Source: Halieaceae bacterium (lineage in GTDB: Bacteria > Pseudomonadota > Gammaproteobacteria > Pseudomonadales > Halieaceae). Taken from it: DNA of 5,354 nucleotides. Shown in pieces: positions 1 to 5,354 of the stretch (positions are counted from its first letter, which is position 1; each line of letters begins with the position of its first letter). Position numbers and translations under genes: made by a program. Under the pieces are notes generated by a model, which was given only the letters and a program-made list of their open reading frames with translations, made no database searches and had not been told where the DNA came from. The stretch is taken from contig QXYP01000051.1 in NCBI GenBank assembly GCA_009886815.1, positions 1 through 5,354 on the forward strand, given 5' to 3'.

Positions 1-1861
1 GTGCATTGAACAGATTACTCAGTTGGGCCACACGCCCATCAAACTGGTCGAGGTTAGTGCTCGTTAAGATCTCCACCCGCTGCTCGCCCAGCGCCTTATA
101 AACATAGGGCAATTCGTTGGTCATGAACGTCCAGGCTGAGGCATGGCCCGCAGGCGTTGCATAAACCACTTGCGCACCTTGGCGACCAAGATGCTCCGCA
201 ATCACGCCACCGAGGTAGTAATTGTCGTAGTCGAACACAAGCACCCGATCACCCGACACCCGACCGGCGAAAACATCTTCTGGGGTGAATACCTGAGCCC
301 CGAGAAGCGGCTCTGAGGGAATCTCTAAGGGTGAATACAAATGCGTGGTCCAGTGTGCACCGGTGGCGACGGCAATGTGCTGGGAATCTAGGTCGCTTAT
401 TTCATCGATGCCCATAGGGCTGTCGGTATACATGGCGACATTGCCCAGCTGTGACAGGGCCCAAACCCGATAGTCACGGACTCGCCGCCACTCTGCCAGC
501 CCCGGGAGCTGGCTCTCTGCCAGCACTCGGCCGCCCCAATCACTATTTTGTTCCGCAAGGGTCACTTCGTAACCCTGACGCGCGGCTACTAGGGCGGCTT
601 CAAGGCCCGCCGGCCCGCCGCCTATTACCAAGACATTTTCCGGCTTTTGAGTACGCTGAAACTGTTCTGGATGCCAGTTTCGGCGCCACTCCTCACCCGC
701 GGTCGCGTTTTGTGTGCAGCGCACCGGTACGCCGTCATGCCAACTCGCGATACACATATTGCAGCCAATACACTCGCGAATGGCGTCGGTTTCGCCCCGG
801 CGAATTTTTTCGGGTAGGAAAGGGTCGGCAATGCTGGCCCGGGCTCCACCAATGAGATCGAGTACCCCGCGTTTGATCTGCGACACCATGGTGTCTGGCG
901 AGGTAAATCGGCCCACGCCAACAACTGGGCGATCGGTCACCGTTCGGACAAAGTCGATGATGGGTTCGTGGGCGCCTTCGGGTCGGAACCGTGAGGCACC
1001 GCAGTCGTTGGGGCTGGAGTCCATTTTGACGTCCCATAAATCGGGCACATCTGATAGCAAACTAACAACGCCGTGAGCCTCACTTGCATAATGGTCACTG
1101 GGCTTGGCCCGCAGCTCTTCTAGGCTAATCCGCAGTGCAACGGCGGCGCGACCACCGGCTTCATCACGCGTTACTTCGAGCATTTCACGAACAAAGCGGG
1201 TTCTGTTTTCTAAGCTGCCCCCATAGCCATCTGTTCGCCAGTTGTATTCGGGCAGTAAAAACTCGTAACCGAGATAGCCCATACCGGCGTACACGTAAAT
1301 GATGTCAAAGCCGGCATCGAGTGCTCGACGGGTGGCTGCGCGTTGCCAATTGAGCACGGCATCAATATCTCGGCCTTCCATAGGCTTGGGCCGCTGCTGC
1401 CCCATGAAGCCAATATGGGTGGCCGCCCAGGGAACACCCGAAGGTGATAAGGGGGGTAATCGTGACGTTCGATTCATAACCACCGCGCCGCCGTGCCAAA
1501 GCTCAACGGCTGCCAGACTTCCGTGTTTGTGGACGGCCTCAGTGGTGAGGGCATGGGAGGCAATATCGGCGTCGTTCCAAAGTCGGGCAAAGGGTAGGGG
1601 TGAATCATCAGAGCTGGGATGAATGGATACGGCCCCAGTACTGACTACGCCCCAGCCTCCCTCTGCTTTGGTACCCCGAAAAGCCGCCCGGACCCGAGGA
1701 TTGGACTCGGTCATGCCACTGGCATGAGGTACCTGATAAAAACGGTTGGGTGCTACTACAGGGCCAATCTTAATAGGGTCAAAGAGGATGCGATGGTGCG
1801 GGTGGCAATTGCTTAGATCCGAACGCTTAGGCTCGACATGATCAGATTTGTCTTGCTGCAT
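1..1861 (-). CDS. Trimethylamine/dimethylamine dehydrogenase-like FMN and 4Fe-4S flavoprotein (3' end cut by window edge)
   Basis: A frame open for 620 codons from ATG at 1861, preceded by AGAGGA four bases upstream, runs off the left edge. TMADH is about 730 residues, so roughly 110 C-terminal residues are missing. Residues about 24-360 form an Old Yellow Enzyme-type FMN barrel, with NRFYQVPH at 39-46, ELWHGG at 120-125, TDGYGGSLENR at 210-220 and GVGRFT at 315-320. Cys364, Cys367, Cys370 and Cys382 form the 4Fe-4S cluster motif, followed by TQNATAGEE. A dinucleotide-binding domain begins near 410 (GGGPAG 414-419, Glu437 after strand 2, ATGAHW 499-504). In TMADH the equivalent domain holds ADP. 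The family oxidatively N-demethylates amines in the cytoplasm and passes electrons to ETF. The FMN-linking Cys30 of TMADH is Ala47 here and His172 is Met194, so trimethylamine is an unlikely substrate. Family assignment is firm; the substrate is unknown. Confidence 0.95.
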   Translation of the reverse strand, partial: MQQDKSDHVEPKRSDLSNCHPHHRILFDPIKIGPVVAPNRFYQVPHASGMTESNPRVRAAFRGTKAEGGWGVVSTGAVSIHPSSDDSPLPFARLWNDADIASHALTTEAVHKHGSLAAVELWHGGAVVMNRTSRLPPLSPSGVPWAATHIGFMGQQRPKPMEGRDIDAVLNWQRAATRRALDAGFDIIYVYAGMGYLGYEFLLPEYNWRTDGYGGSLENRTRFVREMLEVTRDEAGGRAAVALRISLEELRAKPSDHYASEAHGVVSLLSDVPDLWDVKMDSSPNDCGASRFRPEGAHEPIIDFVRTVTDRPVVGVGRFTSPDTMVSQIKRGVLDLIGGARASIADPFLPEKIRRGETDAIRECIGCNMCIASWHDGVPVRCTQNATAGEEWRRNWHPEQFQRTQKPENVLVIGGGPAGLEAALVAARQGYEVTLAEQNSDWGGRVLAESQLPGLAEWRRVRDYRVWALSQLGNVAMYTDSPMGIDEISDLDSQHIAVATGAHWTTHLYSPLEIPSEPLLGAQVFTPEDVFAGRVSGDRVLVFDYDNYYLGGVIAEHLGRQGAQVVYATPAGHASAWTFMTNELPYVYKALGEQRVEILTSTNLDQFDGRVAQLSNLFNA

Positions 1862-1865
1862 TATT

Positions 1866-1871
1866 TCCTCT
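1866..1871 (-). promoter_or_regulatory. Ribosome binding site of the TMADH-like gene
   Basis: AGAGGA reads on the minus strand and ends four bases before the ATG at 1861. It supports this start. It also weighs against the rightward transporter gene starting at 1848, which would place two opposite start codons across each other. Confidence 0.8.
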
Positions 1872-2036
1872 CGATGCTGGACACTACCCAGTGCACATTC
1901 GAACAATGCGTCCTGCACCACGAGATTGCAATGGTTTCTGAAGGTGTGTCTGCAGGGCGTAATCGACGGCTTTCCCGTGGCGGCAGTCGTCAAATTACTC
2001 AGAGGTGTTAAGCTCGAGTTTCGTAAGGCTAAAGAC

Positions 2037-2042
2037 TATAAA
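2037..2042 (+). promoter_or_regulatory. Possible -10 element upstream of the BCCT transporter
   Basis: TATAAA lies 9 bases before the proposed ATG at 2052. Transcription from here would begin almost at the start codon, giving a leaderless or near-leaderless message, which would fit the lack of a Shine-Dalgarno sequence. The hexamer at the expected -35 position (TCGAGT, 2014-2019, 17-bp spacer) matches the consensus poorly, so this is tentative. Confidence 0.25.
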
Positions 2043-2051
2043 AACGACGCC

Positions 2052-3584
2052 ATGGCTATGACTCCTCGGGTTGACCGGTTCAATTTCACACTCACTATTG
2101 CAGTGCTATTGGGAATCTCCCTACCGCTTCTGTTTTTTCCCGAGGGCAGTGCGCTACTACTGAAAACAGCCTACGCCTGGATTGGGGACACCTTCGGCTG
2201 GTTTTACATTCTTACCGGCGCGACGGCCCTTGGCGTATCGCTTTACCTCGCCTTTGGTCCTTATGCCGGCATTCGCCTTGGGGACGGTCCTCCGGAATTC
2301 AGCTTCCCCAGTTGGGCCTCTATGCTCTTTGCGGCTGGGATCGGCGCCGGGCTCATGTACTGGAGCGGCATTGAGTGGGCCCACTATGCGGCGGCGCCAC
2401 CCTTTGGAGCCGAACCTAAGTCGCCTGAGGCCTACCAATGGGCCGCGTCCTACGGCATGCATCACTGGGGTGTTGTCGCTTGGGCACTTTATTGCCTGCC
2501 TACCCTCGCCATTGCCTACCCCTTTTACGTGCGACGGGTGCCTTACCTGAAGTACAGCACCGCGGCAGACTATTGGCTAAAAGGTCGGCAAAACAGCTGG
2601 GCGGCGAAACTCATGGATGGCATGTTTATGGTGGCGTTGATCGGGGGGGCGGGCAGTTCTCTGGGCTTTTCCACGCCGCTCATTGCGGCATTAATTTCCA
2701 GACTCACGGGCATACCTGAGAGCTTCGGGTTAGAAATGGCTGTGGTGATTCTCTGCGTGGCTATATTTTCAACCAGTGTGGCGATGGGGCTTGGCCGGGG
2801 CATTCGACGGCTTAGTGACCTCAACATGATTTTGGCTCTGGTGCTCCTTGTCGCGATCTTGTTTGCGGGGGACACTTTATTCTTATTGCGCATGGCGATT
2901 AACTCGCTTGGTCACATGCTGCAGAACACCATTGCCATGACGTTCTGGACAGACCCTATTGGTCGCTCAGGCTTTGTCGAGGACTGGACCATCTTTTACT
3001 GGGCGTGGTGGGTGTCTTACGGCCCTTTTGTGGGGTTGTTTGTCAGTCGAATATCTCGAGGTAGAACGATTCGTGAAGTGGTTCTTGGCATGCTGGTACT
3101 CGGGTCCCTGGGGTGCTGGTTGTTTTATATGTTGCTGGGTAACCACAGTTTGGGTTTACAAGTGCAGGGTGAGCTTGATGTCATGGCCGTTATGGAAAGT
3201 TCAGGGGGTAATGCCGCCATTATCGCCGGGCTCGATACGCTGCCCCTCGCGGGGCTCATCATTGGTTTGCTCTGCTTTGTCTCGGTGATCTTCTGCGCGA
3301 CCACCTACGACAGCGCCTCTTACACCCTGGCCACCAGTGCGACTGAACAGTTACACCCTTCTGAAGATCCACCGCGCTGGCATCGCTTGTTTTGGGCGAT
3401 TGCCGTTGCCATATTGCCCATAGCTCTGATGTACGCTGGGGGTATTCGTGAAGCGCAAACGGCGGTGCTGGTGGTATCACTGCCTCTGGTACTGACGCTG
3501 TGGCCAGCGGGTTACGGTTTACTGAAGTCTTTGCAGGTAGACCGTCAGAACCAAAGGGCCTCTGAAAGTCACGGCGAAGCCTAG
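2052..3584 (+). CDS. BCCT-family transporter for a betaine, carnitine or related onium compound
   Basis: This 510-residue inner-membrane protein has about 12 hydrophobic segments. It carries the BCCT family signature at 311-320 (DWTIFYWAWW), followed by SRISRGRT at 332-339. CaiT-like blocks include FGPYAGIRLG (68-77), PPFG with a following EP (116-122) and ALIGGAGSSLGFSTPL (195-210). The substrate-cage aromatics of CaiT (Trp316, Trp323, Trp324, Tyr327) correspond to Trp312, Trp319, Trp320 and Tyr323, so a trimethylammonium or dimethylsulfonium head group is the likely ligand. CaiT Arg262 and Met331, which replace sodium, are Asn258 and Val327 here, and TM10 has Thr417-Thr418 where BetP has Thr467-Ser468. 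Sodium-driven uptake is therefore inferred. The frame is open from 1848, but ATG 2052 gives the usual short N-terminus before TM1 and avoids overlapping the divergent gene. No clear ribosome site precedes it, and ATG 2058 is an alternative. The C-terminal tail is short, without the long charged osmosensing extension of BetP. Confidence 0.96.
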   Translation: MAMTPRVDRFNFTLTIAVLLGISLPLLFFPEGSALLLKTAYAWIGDTFGWFYILTGATALGVSLYLAFGPYAGIRLGDGPPEFSFPSWASMLFAAGIGAGLMYWSGIEWAHYAAAPPFGAEPKSPEAYQWAASYGMHHWGVVAWALYCLPTLAIAYPFYVRRVPYLKYSTAADYWLKGRQNSWAAKLMDGMFMVALIGGAGSSLGFSTPLIAALISRLTGIPESFGLEMAVVILCVAIFSTSVAMGLGRGIRRLSDLNMILALVLLVAILFAGDTLFLLRMAINSLGHMLQNTIAMTFWTDPIGRSGFVEDWTIFYWAWWVSYGPFVGLFVSRISRGRTIREVVLGMLVLGSLGCWLFYMLLGNHSLGLQVQGELDVMAVMESSGGNAAIIAGLDTLPLAGLIIGLLCFVSVIFCATTYDSASYTLATSATEQLHPSEDPPRWHRLFWAIAVAILPIALMYAGGIREAQTAVLVVSLPLVLTLWPAGYGLLKSLQVDRQNQRASESHGEA

Positions 3585-3666
3585 TGACGATGGTGCTCGG
3601 TTGATGAATCCAGTTAGTGCGATTGTTCATTGACGGAGCAGGTGCAGGTGCCGTTGGGAGGTCTGC

Positions 3667-3678
3667 CTGTGATCACAG
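3667..3678. promoter_or_regulatory. Perfect palindrome CTGTGATCACAG, candidate operator
   Basis: The 12 bases are fully self-complementary, with no spacer between the half-sites, and lie 45 bp upstream of the SDR start codon. This is a plausible position for a repressor or activator site governing the SDR and the MDR gene after it. The half-site TGTGA recalls the CRP family, but the six-base spacer of CRP sites is absent. A different dimeric regulator, or chance, must be considered. Confidence 0.35.
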
Positions 3679-3713
3679 TGGCGTTTTTCATTCCATGGTT
3701 CATGGCTCAACAC

Positions 3714-3718
3714 AGGAG
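3714..3718 (+). promoter_or_regulatory. Ribosome binding site deciding the GTG start of the SDR gene
   Basis: AGGAG ends five bases before GTG at 3724. This ideal spacing supports the non-ATG start and places the Rossmann glycine motif at the usual distance from the N-terminus. Confidence 0.85.
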
Positions 3719-3723
3719 CTGGC

Positions 3724-4509
3724 GTGTCCTCTGATCAATTAGTCGCGATTATTTCTGCGGGGGGATCGGGTATTGGCCTGTCGATCGCCCAGTCACTCCA
3801 TGAATTGGGCTACCGATTATTTATCGTCGACATTGACCCCAACCATGTTGCCGAATTTCAGCGGGTTTACGGTGAGGGCAGTGCCCAGGTTTGTGATGTC
3901 TCAGACCCGCATCAGGTTGACACCGCCTTCGCTGCATTTCGCACTCAACATGAGCGCCTCGATGTACTGGTAAACAATGCGGGCATTGCTGGCCCGCAAG
4001 GGGCCCTTGAAGATATAGCCGTTGACGATTGGCAACGCACCATCGATACCGATCTCAATAGCCTGTTTTATATGACACGACATGCCATTCCCCTTATGAA
4101 GGCGCAGCGCAGTGGGGCCATTATCAATATGTCCTCCAATGCGGGTCTTTCAGGGTGCCCGTTGCGCTCGCCTTATGCGGCATCTAAGTGGGCGGCCATT
4201 GGTCTCGCCAAGACTTGGGCAATGGAGCTGGGCCCTTGGAATATTCGGGTGAACGCGCTGTGTCCTGGCAGCGTGTCGGGGCCGCGTATTGAAGGGGTGA
4301 TTACGCGAGACGCCGAGGCAAGGGGTATGACACCGGATGCTATTCGTCGTGTTTATCAACGCCAGGGTTCGCTACGACAGTTTACTGATCCCGAGGACAT
4401 TGCCGCCATGGTGGCTTTCCTAGCCGGCCCGGGGGGGAAGAAGGTCTCCGGGCAGGCCATTGCCATTGATGGCCATACCGAATCACTGGCTAATTGGCTC
4501 GACCCCTAA
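3724..4509 (+). CDS. Short-chain dehydrogenase/reductase, classical type, probably NAD-dependent
   Basis: A complete 261-residue cytoplasmic oxidoreductase of typical classical-SDR length. The cofactor motif at 11-18 is SAGGSGIG, where the family consensus is TGxxxGxG; Ala12 stands where glycine is usual. Asp36 at the end of strand 2 favours NAD over NADP. Further marks are NNAG at 84-87, the catalytic set Asn112, Ser138, Tyr151 and Lys155 (YxxxK), PG at 181-182 and a C-terminal SGQAIAIDG at 242-250. The family interconverts alcohols and ketones; the substrate cannot be read from the sequence. A substrate loop at about 183-215 is long and charged. Next to a BCCT importer and an amine-dehydrogenase-like flavoprotein, a hydroxylated betaine or its breakdown product is conceivable, but that is inference. 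It starts at GTG and shares an apparent operon with the MDR gene 35 bp downstream. Confidence 0.95.
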   Translation: MSSDQLVAIISAGGSGIGLSIAQSLHELGYRLFIVDIDPNHVAEFQRVYGEGSAQVCDVSDPHQVDTAFAAFRTQHERLDVLVNNAGIAGPQGALEDIAVDDWQRTIDTDLNSLFYMTRHAIPLMKAQRSGAIINMSSNAGLSGCPLRSPYAASKWAAIGLAKTWAMELGPWNIRVNALCPGSVSGPRIEGVITRDAEARGMTPDAIRRVYQRQGSLRQFTDPEDIAAMVAFLAGPGGKKVSGQAIAIDGHTESLANWLDP

Positions 4510-4517
4510 AGGTCGAG
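4498..4517 (+). terminator. Stem-loop overlapping the SDR stop codon, possible weak terminator or attenuator
   Basis: CTCGACC (4498-4504) and GGTCGAG (4511-4517) are perfect 7-bp inverted arms around a six-base loop containing the TAA stop (4507-4509). The bases after the stem (ATTTAT) are only partly T-rich, so a strong intrinsic terminator is unlikely. It could reduce read-through into the MDR gene, or protect the 3' end of a processed message. Confidence 0.45.
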
Positions 4518-4530
4518 ATTTATAAGGAAT

Positions 4531-4538
4531 AAAGGAAG
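4531..4538 (+). promoter_or_regulatory. Ribosome binding site of the MDR gene
   Basis: AAAGGAAG lies six bases before ATG at 4545 (the GGA core is eight bases away) and supports this start. A second, less well placed AAGGA lies about ten bases further upstream. Confidence 0.75.
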
Positions 4539-4544
4539 AATTCC

Positions 4545-5354
4545 ATGCAGGCATTTTGGTTTGAGCAGTTCGGTCAGGCGGCGGCGGTATTACAACAGGG
4601 TGAACAACCCACGCCACAGCCGGCTGCGGGTGAGGTGTTGGTGCGGCTGCACGCCACCGGAGTTAACCCTTCTGATGTAAAAAAGCGGGCGGGTGCGTTC
4701 CCCAATTTACTCGACGCAGGGCCCGTGATTCCCCACAGCGATGGTGCTGGCGTGATTGAGTCGGTTGGTGAAGGGGTTTCCCCGAATCGGGTGGGTGAAC
4801 GCGTTTTTGTTTATCAGGCGCAGCACGACCGATCGGCGGGTACTGCCGCACAGTGGGTCTGTGTTGACAGCAACCGGGCACCGACGCTGCCGGATAATGC
4901 GTCCTTTGAAGTGGGTGCCTGTATCGGCATTCCTATGATGACAGCTCATCGCTGCGTCACTGCCGACGGCCCGGTGGCCGGCCAGTGGGTATTGGTTACC
5001 GGCGGTGCGGGTCGGGTGGGGTATTACGCCATTCAATGGGCTCGCCATTTTGGTGCGCGGGTTGTGGCGACGGCAGGAAACGCCGAGGACCAGGCACTGT
5101 GCCTTGATTTGGGCGCTGAGGTGGTGGTTGATCATCATCAGCCAGGGTGGGGTGCGCAGCTGTGTGAGCTGCTGCAAGGGCAGCGGGTGCAGCGTGTTGT
5201 TGATGTCGAGTTTGGCGCCAATCTTCCAGAGGTTATGGACTGCATTGCCATTGGTGGCGTGATTGCCACTTATGCGAGTACCCGCGTGCCCGAACCGACG
5301 CTACCTTTTCGAACGCTGATGTTTATGGATCTCACGCTGCGGCTGGGGATTGTG
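4545..5354 (+). CDS. Zinc-free MDR oxidoreductase, NADPH:quinone reductase-like (3' end cut by window edge)
   Basis: 270 codons are open from ATG 4545 to the last base of the window. Family members are about 320-340 residues, so some 55-65 are missing. The N-terminal GroES-like domain shows GVNPSDVKKRAG (39-50) and PHSDGAG (63-69); neither the catalytic-zinc nor the structural-zinc cysteines of alcohol dehydrogenases are present. The Rossmann domain begins with VTGGAGRVG (151-159), matching the quinone-reductase nucleotide-binding loop, followed by ARHFGARVVATAG (166-178 region). Such enzymes reduce quinones or activated double bonds with NADPH in the cytoplasm. It follows the SDR gene by 35 bp on the same strand, so co-transcription is likely, modulated by the stem-loop between them. 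It could equally be an enoyl or crotonyl-type reductase; the visible part does not decide. Family assignment is confident, the reaction is not. Confidence 0.92.
   Translation, partial: MQAFWFEQFGQAAAVLQQGEQPTPQPAAGEVLVRLHATGVNPSDVKKRAGAFPNLLDAGPVIPHSDGAGVIESVGEGVSPNRVGERVFVYQAQHDRSAGTAAQWVCVDSNRAPTLPDNASFEVGACIGIPMMTAHRCVTADGPVAGQWVLVTGGAGRVGYYAIQWARHFGARVVATAGNAEDQALCLDLGAEVVVDHHQPGWGAQLCELLQGQRVQRVVDVEFGANLPEVMDCIAIGGVIATYASTRVPEPTLPFRTLMFMDLTLRLGIV

Larger units (their letters stand above)
1862..2051. promoter_or_regulatory. Divergent intergenic control region
   Basis: This 190-bp stretch lies between the start codons of the leftward flavoprotein gene and the rightward transporter gene, so promoters for both should be here. 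Four TGCA cores occur within 63 bp, in GTGCAC (1891-1896), CTGCAC (1913-1918), the palindrome ATTGCAAT (1925-1932) and CTGCAG (1950-1955). They could be operator half-sites. A TATAAAAA run at 2037-2044 could be the -10 element of the rightward promoter, but no good -35 element is visible. I found no convincing promoter hexamers for the leftward gene. The function follows from gene orientation; the individual sites are weak. Confidence 0.5.
3585..3723 (+). other. Intergenic spacer between transporter and SDR gene
   Basis: This 139-bp gap is longer than the 35 bp separating the next two genes. It contains no recognisable terminator for the transporter gene. It holds two tandem copies of GCAGGT (3638-3649), a perfect 12-bp palindrome (3667-3678), and the SDR ribosome site at its end. 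No good sigma-70 promoter is evident by eye, so the SDR could be read through from the transporter or have its own regulated promoter. Confidence 0.5.

Noticed and set aside
451..1076. Plus-strand open frames in the left part of the window
   Set aside because: They are antisense to the TMADH-like gene, which is supported by motifs along its whole length.
1848..2051. N-terminal extension of the transporter reading frame from ATG 1848
   Set aside because: It would overlap the start codon and ribosome site of the divergent flavoprotein gene. The 68 extra residues do not resemble any BCCT N-terminus, and ATG 2052 matches the usual short leader before TM1.
2182..2893. Overlapping open frames on both strands inside the transporter gene
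   Set aside because: They are out-of-frame shadows with no ribosome site or family resemblance; the BCCT frame is continuous through the region.
3601..3629. Sigma-70 promoter TTGATG with 17-bp spacing to TGTTCA
   Set aside because: The downstream hexamer matches the -10 consensus at only about two positions.
3638..3649. Tandem GCAGGT GCAGGT as a regulatory repeat
   Set aside because: Two copies of six bases is too little to separate from chance.
3667..3678. CRP (cAMP receptor protein) binding site
   Set aside because: The half-sites TGTGA and TCACA are present but directly abut; CRP sites need about six bases between them.
4707..5177. 156-residue minus-strand open frame
   Set aside because: It lies wholly antisense to the MDR gene, whose frame has clear family motifs, and the translated protein shows no recognisable domain.

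Overview
The window looks like chromosomal DNA of a proteobacterium, probably a marine or environmental gammaproteobacterium. This is a judgement from moderate-to-high GC, tight operon spacing and the family mix; no taxonomic marker gene is present. It holds four protein genes, two of them cut by the window edges. I see no RNA gene, insertion sequence, CRISPR array or other mobile element.

Layout. Positions 1861 to 1 (minus strand) carry most of a trimethylamine/dimethylamine dehydrogenase-type flavoprotein; about the last 100 residues lie beyond the left edge. A 190-bp control region (1862-2051) separates it from a rightward set of genes: a BCCT-family transporter for quaternary ammonium or sulfonium compounds (2052-3584), then after 139 bp an SDR dehydrogenase (3724-4509), then after 35 bp a zinc-free quinone-oxidoreductase-type MDR enzyme (4545 to the right edge, incomplete).

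Inferred joint role. A betaine-type importer divergent from an amine-dehydrogenase-like flavoprotein, and followed by two pyridine-nucleotide oxidoreductases, suggests a small catabolic locus. In this model the transporter takes up a methylated onium compound, the flavoprotein removes a methyl group or oxidises a C-N bond, and the SDR and MDR enzymes process the carbon skeleton or dispose of reducing equivalents. The substrate is not known.

The most interesting signal is that the flavoprotein keeps the fold and all four Fe-S cysteines of trimethylamine dehydrogenase. It has lost the cysteine that covalently holds FMN, two of the three aromatic-bowl residues, the catalytic histidine, and both residues known for docking electron-transferring flavoprotein. 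It is probably a TMADH relative with a different substrate and altered electron transfer. The neighbouring transporter reads like CaiT overall but has sodium-type residues at the diagnostic positions. Residue comparisons to TMADH, CaiT and BetP rest on remembered reference sequences and should be confirmed by alignment.
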